A stretch of DNA of 52,892 nt from an uncultured bacterium (GTDB lineage Bacteria > Bacillota_I > Bacilli_A > RF39 > UBA660): the NCBI GenBank assembly GCA_947169285.1, contig CAMVPB010000006.1, positions 1-52,892 on the forward strand, written 5' to 3'. Position 1 is the first letter of the stretch. Each line of letters begins with the position of its first letter. Positions 23,886 through 31,658 of this stretch are shown in pieces. The notes beneath the pieces were generated by a model. It did not search any database, was not told the DNA's origin, and was given only the letters and a program-made list of their open reading frames with translations. The translations under genes and the position numbers were made by a program.

Positions 23886-25514
23886 TTACCTCCTAATTGA
23901 CCTATTTAATTCTTGGTAATGTTCTACTATATTTCTATCATAATAAGATATTTTACCATCTGGTAGAAGTAGCAATCTTTCTATTCCTAAATTATCAACA
24001 AATTCAGGATTGTGTGAAACCACAATCATTGTTCCCTCATATGTTTTAAAGACTTCGGCTATTATCCTTTGCGTTTCCGGATCCAAATGGTTAGTTGGTT
24101 CATCTAATAGCAATAAATTTGCTTTACACATAGCAAGCTTAGCTAAAGCAACTCTACTTTTTTCTCCGGGAGATAGAACACTAACATTTTTAAATACTTC
24201 ATCCCCATAAAATAAGAATTTTGATAATATATTTCTTATTTGTTTTTGGCTATAACTAGTATCTGAAAAGTTTTCTAAAATATTTTTTTCTGTTTGCAAA
24301 ATTTCTAATTCTTGTGCGTAATATCCCATGTCAGTTTTTTCATTAATATTTATTTCGCCTTCATCTGGTTTTAATAATCCTACTAGTAATTTTAAAAGAG
24401 TAGATTTACCAACGCCATTTTCACCAACAATCAAAAACTTTTCCCCTTTATGCAAATCAAAATTTAAATTATCTATTATATAATTAGTACTATTTTTATC
24501 ATATTTAAAACACAAATTTTTAATTTGAAGTGGAATACTAGATGTCTCTCTTTCCATATCCATTTTAAAATTCACGTTTTTATTAGGCCCTGCTACTTCA
24601 ATTTTTTCTTTCAAAAGTTTTTCTAGCTTCTTCTCCCTATCTTGTGCCATTCTTTTACGATTTCCGGAAGCATTTGCATATTTATTAACAATTTCTCTTA
24701 ATTTCTTTTCTTCTTTCTCTTGAATTTGTGCTTGTTTTAATAAATACTCTTCTTTCTCTGATTGCAATTCTTTAAATTTAGAATAATTACCATCATATAA
24801 TTCGAATGTTTTTGTTCTTTTATCTAAAAACAATGTTTTTGATGTAACTTTATCTAAAAATTCAATATCATGTGAAATAATAAGAACAGTTCCTTTATAA
24901 TGTTTTAAAAAATTAACAACATATTCTTTGCTTGCCTCATCCAAATGGTTAGTAGGCTCATCTAATAATATAATTTCCGGATTGTTATAAAGTAATTTTG
25001 CAAAAGCCACTTTTGATTTTTGACCACCAGATATCTCTGATAACTTCCTCTCTAAAATATCTCCACCTATATTTAGCCCATCTATAATTTTTAATAATGT
25101 AGACTCTGCATTATAACTATCCCAATATTCTAATTTTTTTTGTAAACTTTCTATTTTAGCAAAAGCTTCTTGTTGATTTGTATCATCATTAGAAAGCGAA
25201 TCATACACACTTTGAAGTTCATTATTTAATTGATCAATAGGTCTTCCGGACAACAAATAATCTAATACACTTATACTCATGTCTTTTGCATCCATTGTAA
25301 TTTCTTGTGGTAGCCAATCAACCCGAGCATCTTTTTTAAAATAAATTTTGCCACTATCAGGATACTCTAATCCCTTTATTATTTTGAATAATGTTGTTTT
25401 ACCAGCGCCATTTACTCCTACTAAGCCTATTTTTTCATTGTCTGGAATATTCAAATTAATATTTCTAAAGACGTCTTGAGTACCAAATGACATCGATAAA
25501 TCTTTTATCTGCAT
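23886..25514 (-). CDS. ABC-F family ATPase (possible ribosome protection/self-immunity)
   Basis: The product has 542 residues: two ABC domains in tandem, without membrane segments. Walker A sites are GVNGAGKTT (about 33-41) and GENGVGKST; the LSGGQ-like signatures read ISGGQKSK and LSPGEKSR; Walker B is ILLDEPTNHLD and LLLDEPTNHLD. A charged coiled-coil linker (about 245-300) is typical of ABC-F proteins that enter the ribosomal E site, including antibiotic-protection factors. It is the first gene of the RiPP operon, driven by a strong promoter, so self-protection against a ribosome-targeting product is an attractive inference. A housekeeping translation factor is the alternative. Confidence 0.88.
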   Translation of the reverse strand: MQIKDLSMSFGTQDVFRNINLNIPDNEKIGLVGVNGAGKTTLFKIIKGLEYPDSGKIYFKKDARVDWLPQEITMDAKDMSISVLDYLLSGRPIDQLNNELQSVYDSLSNDDTNQQEAFAKIESLQKKLEYWDSYNAESTLLKIIDGLNIGGDILERKLSEISGGQKSKVAFAKLLYNNPEIILLDEPTNHLDEASKEYVVNFLKHYKGTVLIISHDIEFLDKVTSKTLFLDKRTKTFELYDGNYSKFKELQSEKEEYLLKQAQIQEKEEKKLREIVNKYANASGNRKRMAQDREKKLEKLLKEKIEVAGPNKNVNFKMDMERETSSIPLQIKNLCFKYDKNSTNYIIDNLNFDLHKGEKFLIVGENGVGKSTLLKLLVGLLKPDEGEININEKTDMGYYAQELEILQTEKNILENFSDTSYSQKQIRNILSKFLFYGDEVFKNVSVLSPGEKSRVALAKLAMCKANLLLLDEPTNHLDPETQRIIAEVFKTYEGTMIVVSHNPEFVDNLGIERLLLLPDGKISYYDRNIVEHYQELNRSIRR

Positions 25515-25583
25515 TTTTCCACGCCCCTTTTTTAAATTGCTTCATCTTAAATTTGAAGATACCTTATCCCAATTTTTTTCATT

Positions 25584-25612
25584 AGTATACATAAAAAAAT
25601 ACTTATTGTCAA
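25584..25612 (-). promoter_or_regulatory. Strong promoter of the ABC-F/RiPP operon
   Basis: TTGACA (25607-25612), 17 bases, TATACT (25584-25589) on the minus strand, about 70 bases upstream of the ABC-F gene. The leader carries a small dyad (CTTCA/TGAAG). Confidence 0.85.
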
Positions 25613-25648
25613 TATTTTCCACTTTTCTATTTTTTCTTTCTCTTTTAA

Positions 25649-26716
25649 TTATAATTCTTCTAAGACCTCTTCCATCCTATCATCATTTGTCATTGATGAA
25701 ATAAGCTTTATATAACTTTCATATCTCATTTTGTTTATTATCCCAAGTTTAACTGCTTGTTTAACACCACAGTCCTCTATTGGAATTATATAATGTAAAC
25801 AACCTTTATATTTACAAGTATCATTCCATTTATCAAATTCTGGAAAATAATCTTGTATTTCAGAAGGTTCAAAAGAAGATACATCTAGACTACGAATACC
25901 CGGAGTATCTATTATTGAAGAATTATCATTCCACACATAATATTTTGAAGCTGTTGTTGTATGTCTACCCCTTTTTGTTTTATCACTGACATGAGCAGTT
26001 TTTATTTCATCTTCACCCATAATAGCGTTAGTTAAAGAACTTTTGCCCACTCCACTATTCCCAACAAATATTGCTTGTTTTCCTAGTAAATAAGATTTAA
26101 TTTCTTCAATTCCAATATTACTATATGTCGAAGTTTCTATAACGGGTATATTTAAATTACGATAAATATTTAATATATTTTCTTCTTTTTCTGTTTTCAA
26201 ATCACATTTGTTTAAACATATTATTGCTGGTATTCCACTATTTTGAAGAATCATTAAATATCTATCAATAAATTTAGGATGTAATGGTGGCTCTTTTGCA
26301 GCAACAACTATTACCGCTAAGTCAACATTTGATGCTATATTTTTAGTTGTTCCAATATCATCATGCCTTGTACTATCTTTTTTAATTCTTGAAAGCATTG
26401 ATGTTCTTTTTAACATATTAGTAATGACATAATTGTCTTCATCTTTAGATACAACTACTTTATCGCCAGGAAACACAACTTGATTACAAACTAAATTAAT
26501 ATTCTTTCTTAATTTTGCTAAAACAATTTCACCATCATAAAGAACATAAGCATCATCATATCTTACCTCAATGACTATACCATAATTATCAGCGGCATAT
26601 ATTATAAAATCATTTACGTCTTCGTTCTTTTTACTAAATGCTTTTTCTTTTGCTCTTCGCTTATTTTCCATACTTTTTTTAGTTTTAAAACTTTCATAAG
26701 CATTATAATGCGGCAT
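25649..26716 (-). CDS. RsgA-like circularly permuted ribosome GTPase
   Basis: The product has 355 residues. After a basic N-terminus and an OB-like domain (about 45-125) come the permuted GTPase motifs NKCD (G4), GNSGVGKSS (G1) and DTPGIRSL (G3). A C-terminal zinc motif, CKYKGCLHYIIPIEDCGV, completes the RsgA plan. RsgA acts in late 30S subunit maturation; this looks like a divergent paralogue because of its neighbours and extended N-terminus. Its ribosome binding region contains eight consecutive G. It lies upstream of the ABC-F/RiPP operon on the same strand, so it may add ribosome-linked tolerance. Confidence 0.85.
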   Translation of the reverse strand: MPHYNAYESFKTKKSMENKRRAKEKAFSKKNEDVNDFIIYAADNYGIVIEVRYDDAYVLYDGEIVLAKLRKNINLVCNQVVFPGDKVVVSKDEDNYVITNMLKRTSMLSRIKKDSTRHDDIGTTKNIASNVDLAVIVVAAKEPPLHPKFIDRYLMILQNSGIPAIICLNKCDLKTEKEENILNIYRNLNIPVIETSTYSNIGIEEIKSYLLGKQAIFVGNSGVGKSSLTNAIMGEDEIKTAHVSDKTKRGRHTTTASKYYVWNDNSSIIDTPGIRSLDVSSFEPSEIQDYFPEFDKWNDTCKYKGCLHYIIPIEDCGVKQAVKLGIINKMRYESYIKLISSMTNDDRMEEVLEEL

Positions 26717-26721
26717 ATTTT

Positions 26722-26729
26722 CCCCCCCC
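26722..26729 (-). promoter_or_regulatory. Ribosome binding site with an eight-G run
   Basis: Eight consecutive G (C8 on the plus strand) form the Shine-Dalgarno region 5 bases upstream of the RsgA-like start. A homopolymer here is prone to slippage and could tune translation. Confidence 0.5.
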
Positions 26730-26733
26730 GTTT

Positions 26734-27501
26734 TTATAAAAACAATTCTGTTAATAAAATATAATATTCAATTGCTTCATAATTTGGCTTAATATTTAAT
26801 TTTTTAAATAAATATTCTTCAGCTTCATCTGTTTCATAATTTCTTCTTAATGATTTTACTAATATTGCAATATCATACCACATATCAGCAATCCCACTAT
26901 CTCCCAAATCAACAAAGCCAGTTATTCTTTCATCTTTATAAAATATATTTGGTATACTTAAATCTCCATGAGAAAAGCATAATTTTTCTTCTTTTATTTT
27001 ATTATTTATTAAATATTCATATAATTTTTCTACACTACCAAATCTCTTTTGATTTTCTTCATTCATATCAATTGTTGTAACAAGATTATTATCTATATTG
27101 TATTTTGCAGTTGCTAATTTTATATCAAGATTATTATAGAAAGGACAACTACTAATATCAATACTTTCCAATATTTTTATAGCGTCAGCAGCCAAATCAA
27201 TAACATGATACATATCATCAAATATTTCATCACAACAAATCATATCACCATCTAATTTTTTAGTTATTAATGTGCTTTCTTTTCCATCATAATTAAAGTG
27301 AATTACTTCAGGTGCTAATGATTTATCTTTTAAATAGTTAAACATAAAATATTCTTTATCTAATTTATTAGATTTAGCAACTTTTATATAATATGTTCCA
27401 TCTGCTTTTACGACTTCTTTTAAACTATCTCCAGAACACCCTATACTTATATCATTAATCTTTGCATTTTTTATAAATTCTTTTACAAATGTATTATCCA
27501 T
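26734..27501 (-). CDS. Aminoglycoside 3'-phosphotransferase-like kinase
   Basis: The product has about 255 residues starting MDNTFVKEF. This start is preferred because GGTGA lies 5 bases upstream, whereas the longer start at 27513 touches the previous stop. FSHGDLSIPNIF (catalytic HGDxxxxN) and TGFVDLGDSGIADMWYDIA (metal-binding D) match the APH(3') pattern closely, including the D-x-G-x-x-G-x-A-D spacing. The length is normal. It may phosphorylate an aminoglycoside or a related natural product. Genuine resistance cannot be judged from motifs. It lies between a Nudix gene and the RsgA-like gene in one apparent transcript. Confidence 0.8.
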   Translation of the reverse strand: MDNTFVKEFIKNAKINDISIGCSGDSLKEVVKADGTYYIKVAKSNKLDKEYFMFNYLKDKSLAPEVIHFNYDGKESTLITKKLDGDMICCDEIFDDMYHVIDLAADAIKILESIDISSCPFYNNLDIKLATAKYNIDNNLVTTIDMNEENQKRFGSVEKLYEYLINNKIKEEKLCFSHGDLSIPNIFYKDERITGFVDLGDSGIADMWYDIAILVKSLRRNYETDEAEEYLFKKLNIKPNYEAIEYYILLTELFL

Positions 27502-27513
27502 ATTAATCACCAT

Positions 27514-28026
27514 TTATTTTTGATCCAAATATTCTTTAATAGCATCTATCATATCAGGAGATATAACTTTATTCTTTTCATTTTTAGGCATATTATCTTT
27601 AATATATTCAATTGATTCATTCAAAGGAACAAAATCAACTTTAAAGTTTTGTTCTTTCTCCGAGTCTGTCAAATTAATGTTTTCTAAATTAGGTAATTTA
27701 TTAGTGTTAACTACATAATAATATATTTCACATTTTCTATTTTTACCTTCACTTGGCCAATCTCTATTTAACCATACTACTTTTAAAAAGCATTCGACTA
27801 TTTCATTATCTTCTATTTCTATTCCAGTTTCTTCTTTTATTTCTCTTTTTAAGCAATCATTTAAAGATTCGCCATCTTCTAAATGTCCTCCAGGAAATTG
27901 TAAAACATCATTTTCATTGGCTAATAAAAGATTATCGTTATTTAATACTAATGCTTTTGTTCTAATTACTAATTCAGTAACTTCACTTTCTAAAAGATTA
28001 TCATCATTATGTATTATTTCTTTCAT
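27514..28026 (-). CDS. Nudix hydrolase
   Basis: The product has about 170 residues from the ATG at 28026 (GGTGGT site upstream; a GTG at 28038 is the alternative). The Nudix box is complete: GGHLEDGESLNDCLKREI then KEETGIEI. Nudix enzymes hydrolyse nucleoside diphosphate derivatives; the substrate here is not evident. It is the first gene of the leftward group with the APH-like and RsgA-like genes. A dyad over the -10 region suggests repression. Confidence 0.85.
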   Translation of the reverse strand: MKEIIHNDDNLLESEVTELVIRTKALVLNNDNLLLANENDVLQFPGGHLEDGESLNDCLKREIKEETGIEIEDNEIVECFLKVVWLNRDWPSEGKNRKCEIYYYVVNTNKLPNLENINLTDSEKEQNFKVDFVPLNESIEYIKDNMPKNEKNKVISPDMIDAIKEYLDQK

Positions 28027-28040
28027 ATTTACCACCACAC

Positions 28041-28058
28041 TTACATTATATCATGTAA
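28041..28058 (-). promoter_or_regulatory. Operator-like dyad over the -10 of the Nudix operon
   Basis: TTACAT-N6-ATGTAA is a perfect 6+6 dyad whose centre contains the TATAAT -10 box on the minus strand, about 20 bases upstream of the Nudix start. A repressor binding here would block the promoter. Confidence 0.5.
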
Positions 28059-28118
28059 ATTATTGATTGCTGATAGATTTTTCAATAAAAACTTAATATA
28101 ATACATTTAGGTGATTAT

Positions 28119-28549
28119 ATGAAAAAAATAACTTTAGGAAATAAAGATAAAAATTTAAAATATGATTTTAGAGAAACTGTTTTGGTCTTTATAGAAAAGA
28201 AAATAAGTTATTAGTAACATTTGATAAGAAGCACAATCAGTATTCTTTAATTGGTGGCGGAATTGAAGAAGGAGAAAAAAAGCATGACACTTTAAGAAGA
28301 GAGTTTTTGGAAGAAACTGGTATTAAAATAAAAAACATTAAACATTTTGTTACAATAGACTGTTTTTGGTTAGCTGGTGGAGATTATCCAATGGAATCAC
28401 TTGCTAATTTCTATTTAGTTGATATAGATGAATACTTAGATATAGAGTGTGAAAGTTATTATTAATTTATTGACGTTGATAAATTAGAGTTACCTCTTCC
28501 TTATCAAAAGAAAGCATTAGAATTATTTATAAATAATATAAAAAAATAA
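28119..28549 (+). pseudogene. Nudix hydrolase pseudogene (frameshift plus nonsense)
   Basis: An ATG with GGTGA upstream opens MKKITLGNKDKNLKYDF and REtVLVFIEK, then hits TAG. Losing one A in an AAAA run near 28195 accounts for this: the next frame reads NKLLVTFDKKHNQYSLIGGG and an intact Nudix box (IEEGEKKHD...LRREFLEETGI). A second defect is a TAA where YYQFID-like sequence would be expected, after which the frame continues to KKALELFINNIKK and a real stop. Two independent lesions argue for a decayed gene rather than a sequencing error. A terminator follows. Confidence 0.8.
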
Positions 28550-28577
28550 TTTCAAAATATTGAAATTACTTTTTTTA
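28548..28577 (+). terminator. Terminator after the Nudix pseudogene
   Basis: AATTTCAA/TTGAAATT with a 4-base loop, then ACTTTTTTT. Confidence 0.8.
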
Positions 28578-28589
28578 TTAATATTCTCA

Positions 28590-28928
28590 TTATCTATATA
28601 TTTCTGATTCAAAAAATTTCTCTTGAAACTCTGTAAGAGCTCTTATTTGATCATCTGTATAATTATTTCCATCTTTTGTAACAACTAACTTATCATCATC
28701 ATCGTTAGTTCTATGGATAATCGCAATTACTTTACCAGTAAATTCTTCAAGTGGTTTAAATTCACCTAAAACATAAGCATCTAATTCTTCACCATCTCCA
28801 CTTACAGTATTTGGAATATATCCATAGTTTACTGTATAAATAAATCCCCATTTAGGATGAGCAGTTCCAAGTTGTCTATCCATTTTTACTGTAACTTCTT
28901 TTCCCAAATACTCTTTAACATTATTCAT
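28590..28928 (-). CDS. Inorganic pyrophosphatase-like protein
   Basis: The product has 112 residues. NYGYIPNT, SGDGEELDAYVLGE and IIHRTNDDDDKLVV match the active-site region of family I soluble pyrophosphatase (YGYIP, D-x-x-x-D-D-type acidic loop), though in a shortened protein. It lacks about 60 residues compared with full-length enzymes. A GGAGG site precedes the ATG. It may be a real small phosphohydrolase or a divergent relative. It lies among Nudix genes, so a phosphohydrolase theme is plausible. Confidence 0.75.
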   Translation of the reverse strand: MNNVKEYLGKEVTVKMDRQLGTAHPKWGFIYTVNYGYIPNTVSGDGEELDAYVLGEFKPLEEFTGKVIAIIHRTNDDDDKLVVTKDGNNYTDDQIRALTEFQEKFFESEIYR

Positions 28929-28974
28929 ATTATCCTCCTAAAATTATTTTATCACATCTATATTGTTTTCCAAA

Positions 28975-29529
28975 TCAAATATACAGCTTTTTATTTTTAA
29001 CAATTACCGGTTTCCCTTCAATTATTTCATAATGTCTATTATAAAAATTGTTATAATATATTTTAAAAATATCATATCCAGAATTAATACCAGTTCCATT
29101 TTCTATCATTTTTTCAAATTCTTCAATGCTTACCCACTTTGCTGCTTGTACCTCATTAGGATCCAATATAAGTTCGCTTTCAGAAATATTTTTCTTACAC
29201 ACCCAAACTTCGACAAAATCACTAATTCTTTTATTTGAGCCGATAAACTCTAATTCTTCTTTATTCGAATTTATTCCCAACTCTTCTTTTAATTCACGAA
29301 TAGCGCCCTCTAAACTTGTTTCACCACTTTTGACACCACCCGCAGTTGTTCCCCACATATTTGGCATTTTTTTCGTTGTAGATAATCTTTGTTGTAATAA
29401 TATTTGATCATTATCATTAATAACCCATATAAATGTAGATAATCTGTATTCTCCCTCTTTTAGTTCTTTTCTTTCTCTTTCATAATTCAATTTTTCGTGT
29501 CTATTATTATAAATATCAACTAATTCCAT
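28975..29529 (-). CDS. Nudix hydrolase, isopentenyl-diphosphate isomerase-like subgroup
   Basis: The product has 184 residues. It starts MELVDIYNNRHEKLNYERER, then STFIWVINDNDQILLQQR, the opening typical of the IDI-like Nudix subgroup that includes many hydrolases. The box reads GGVKSGETSLEGAIREL then KEELGI. PNMWGTTAGG precedes the box, as in this subgroup. GGAGG lies upstream. Substrate unknown; true isomerase activity is unlikely without the family's other catalytic features. Confidence 0.83.
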   Translation of the reverse strand: MELVDIYNNRHEKLNYERERKELKEGEYRLSTFIWVINDNDQILLQQRLSTTKKMPNMWGTTAGGVKSGETSLEGAIRELKEELGINSNKEELEFIGSNKRISDFVEVWVCKKNISESELILDPNEVQAAKWVSIEEFEKMIENGTGINSGYDIFKIYYNNFYNRHYEIIEGKPVIVKNKKLYI

Positions 29530-29642
29530 TTTATTATTCCTCCTTTAATAATTATAACATTTAATCACTCAATTTTTTAATATGAATAAAATCCAATATT
29601 TTAAATATTTCCAAATTTATGTTAAATTTACATTCAAAGTAT

Positions 29643-29671
29643 TTGACATTTATCAAAAAACATTATAATAT
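29643..29671 (+). promoter_or_regulatory. Promoter of the candidate small RNA
   Basis: TTGACA (29643-29648), 17 bases, TAATAT (29666-29671); TATAAT at a 15-base spacing is the alternative -10. Confidence 0.6.
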
Positions 29672-29677
29672 TAAATT

Positions 29678-29781
29678 AGCATAACAGTAACACTGTTATG
29701 TGAATAAGCTTTTACGAATTTTAAGTGTGAAAGCGTATTCAACCAAAACCCCCTGAGAGGCCGAAAGGCCTCATTTTTGTT
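29678..29781 (+). ncRNA. Candidate small RNA or attenuator upstream of the kinase gene
   Basis: The gene-free interval 29530-29841 contains a promoter followed by three hairpins. They are ATAACAGT/ACTGTTAT (29681-29699), a longer arm with GAATA/TATTC and GCTTT/AAAGC (29702-29740), and a GAGGCC-GAAA-GGCCTC terminator followed by ATTTTTG (29757-29779). The predicted product is about 100 nt. The final 29 bases recur exactly at 30882-30910, upstream of the next plus-strand gene. I do not recognise an Rfam class. It may be a stand-alone RNA or a leader controlling the kinase, which has a further -10 (TATAAT) of its own. Confidence 0.5.
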
Positions 29782-29841
29782 ATATATAAAGGAATTTAGG
29801 TATATAATATTTATGTTATAATTGTTATAGGATGTGGTTAT

Positions 29842-30750
29842 ATGCAGGAAGCAGTAAATAGAATTGTAGAAATTAATAAAGATTTATTTGGAGACAATCT
29901 TACTATTAAAAAAGTAAATGTTGGTTTTACTAATACCATATACAATGTTAATGATAAATATATTATTAAGATATGTTCTGATATAAAAAATGAATCTAAT
30001 TTTCAAAAAGAAATAAATTTTTATAATACAAATAAAGATAACAATTTAATTCCCAAATTGTATTATTCAGATAATTCAAAAAATGAAATTCCATATTATT
30101 ATGAAATCCTTGAAAAAATAGAAGGTGTAACACTTTATAATGTTTGGCATACATTTAGAGAAAATGAGAGAGAAGAAATTATTAAACAATTATGTGAAGC
30201 AATGAAAAAAATGCATTCGAATATTGGTGAATATTACAATTGGTCAGAATATAATAAAAAAAGATTTAACAAATTGTTTGATGAAGTAAAAAAGCAAAAA
30301 TTATTCAATGATGATAAAATTGAAATACTTAATAAAGTTTATTCTTTATTTGATAAATATTTAGTTTCTGATAAAGTTGTATTAGTTCATAATGACATTC
30401 ACTTTGATAACATATTTATAAATAAAGGGAAAATTAAAATAATTGATTTTGAAAGATCAATGTATGCTCCAAAAGACTTTGATTTACATATTTTATACTA
30501 TATGATAAGACAGCCATGGAAGCACGCAAGTGAAGATTGTGAAAAATTTACTAAAGTAGAAGATTATTCAAATATAATGAGCTATATAGAAAAATATTAT
30601 CCTGAAATAATCCATATTCCTTATTTATATAAACGATTAGCTATATATGATGTAATATATGAATTATCACATTTTATTCAATTTCCAAAACATCGTGATG
30701 AATTAAGTAAAGCAGTTTTTGATGCCGCTAAGATTGTTCTAGGAAATTAA
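29842..30750 (+). CDS. APH/choline kinase-family phosphotransferase
   Basis: The product has 302 residues. The kinase-like catalytic loop LVHNDIHFDNIF and the metal-binding IIDFERSMYAP are clear. The N-terminal lobe shows GFTNTIYNVNDKYIIKI for nucleotide binding. It belongs to the broad APH superfamily (aminoglycoside, macrolide or choline-type substrates). It is the divergent plus-strand neighbour of the Nudix gene. The preceding leader with terminator hints at induction. Substrate cannot be deduced. Confidence 0.82.
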   Translation: MQEAVNRIVEINKDLFGDNLTIKKVNVGFTNTIYNVNDKYIIKICSDIKNESNFQKEINFYNTNKDNNLIPKLYYSDNSKNEIPYYYEILEKIEGVTLYNVWHTFRENEREEIIKQLCEAMKKMHSNIGEYYNWSEYNKKRFNKLFDEVKKQKLFNDDKIEILNKVYSLFDKYLVSDKVVLVHNDIHFDNIFINKGKIKIIDFERSMYAPKDFDLHILYYMIRQPWKHASEDCEKFTKVEDYSNIMSYIEKYYPEIIHIPYLYKRLAIYDVIYELSHFIQFPKHRDELSKAVFDAAKIVLGN

Positions 30751-30881
30751 TTAGGTGATATTTAGGTGCTAAAATATATATAAATGAATAAAAAGCAATA
30801 AATTAAAATAAAAGGGAAAGTTGATAAATATAGCGGTCTAACAAATTTTAAAAAGTAAGAAGCTAGCTATTAATTGGCCTT

Positions 30882-30910
30882 CTGAGAGGCCGAAAGGCCT
30901 CATTTTTGTT
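30882..30910 (+). terminator. Second copy of the 29-base GAGGCC terminator unit
   Basis: Identical to 29753-29781 (CTGAGAGGCCGAAAGG, CCTCATTTTTGTT). It ends transcription from the kinase gene, 40 bases before the HTH gene. The 30751-30881 segment ahead of it is AT-rich with weak dyads only. Confidence 0.8.
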
Positions 30911-30950
30911 TATTTAATTTTTATGTTATAATACTATCTAGGAGTTATCT

Positions 30951-31637
30951 ATGGATCAAGAAAAGTTTGGTAAACTTATTAAAGATATAAGAAAAAAGCA
31001 TAATCTTACTCAAAAAGATTTAGCGGATAAATATAATGTTACTTATCAAGCAGTATCTAAATGGGAAAATGGTATTAACTTACCTGATATATCTTTAATT
31101 AAAAAAATATGTGAAGATTATGATATAGATATTAATAATGTTTTAGATGTTAAAAGTAAAAAGAAAAATAAATATTATTTATATCTAATTCTTAGTTTAG
31201 TTATTATATTAGGTATTATATTAATTATTAAAATGAATTCTAATAATGACTTTGAGTTTAAAACATTATCCACTAGTTGTAATAATTTTAATATAAGTGG
31301 TAGTATTTCATATAACAAAAATAAATCTGCGATATATATTTCTAACATTGATTATTGTGGTGGAGATGATAATGAGGTATATAAAGAAATAACTTGTACT
31401 TTATATGAAAAGAATAATGACACTTCTAAAGTAATAAGTTCTTGTGAAGTTAATAAGAACATTAAATTAGAGGATTATTTAAAGAATGTAAACATATCTG
31501 TAGATAATTATGTTAAAGATTGTAAAGAATATTCTGAAAATAGTTTATATTTAGAGATAAATGCATTGAATAAAAATAATAAAACCATTAATTATAGAAT
31601 ACCAGTTATTTTAAATGATACATGTAAAAAGGATTAA
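30951..31637 (+). CDS. Membrane-anchored HTH (XRE) regulator with extracellular domain
   Basis: The product has 228 residues. Residues 5-60 form an XRE helix-turn-helix (NLTQKDLADKYNVTYQAVSK, WENG). A basic stretch (KSKKKNKYY) then precedes one membrane helix at about 72-93, and the remaining 130 residues with four Cys lie outside. This plan suggests a sensor that links an outside signal to DNA binding. It is monocistronic with a terminator just after. The regulated gene is unknown; the upstream kinase is a candidate. Confidence 0.8.
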   Translation: MDQEKFGKLIKDIRKKHNLTQKDLADKYNVTYQAVSKWENGINLPDISLIKKICEDYDIDINNVLDVKSKKKNKYYLYLILSLVIILGIILIIKMNSNNDFEFKTLSTSCNNFNISGSISYNKNKSAIYISNIDYCGGDDNEVYKEITCTLYEKNNDTSKVISSCEVNKNIKLEDYLKNVNISVDNYVKDCKEYSENSLYLEINALNKNNKTINYRIPVILNDTCKKD

Positions 31638-31656
31638 TCAAATGATTAATCCTTTT
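31627..31656. terminator. Bidirectional terminator between convergent genes
   Basis: AAAAGGATTAATC/GATTAATCCTTTT with a 4-base loop. It separates the HTH gene from the convergent AAA+ gene. Confidence 0.88.
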
Positions 31657-31658
31657 AA

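Noticed and set aside
28975-29529. Isopentenyl-diphosphate isomerase
   Set aside because: The Nudix box is of the general hydrolase type and the gene lies among phosphohydrolases, so only the subgroup resemblance is reported.
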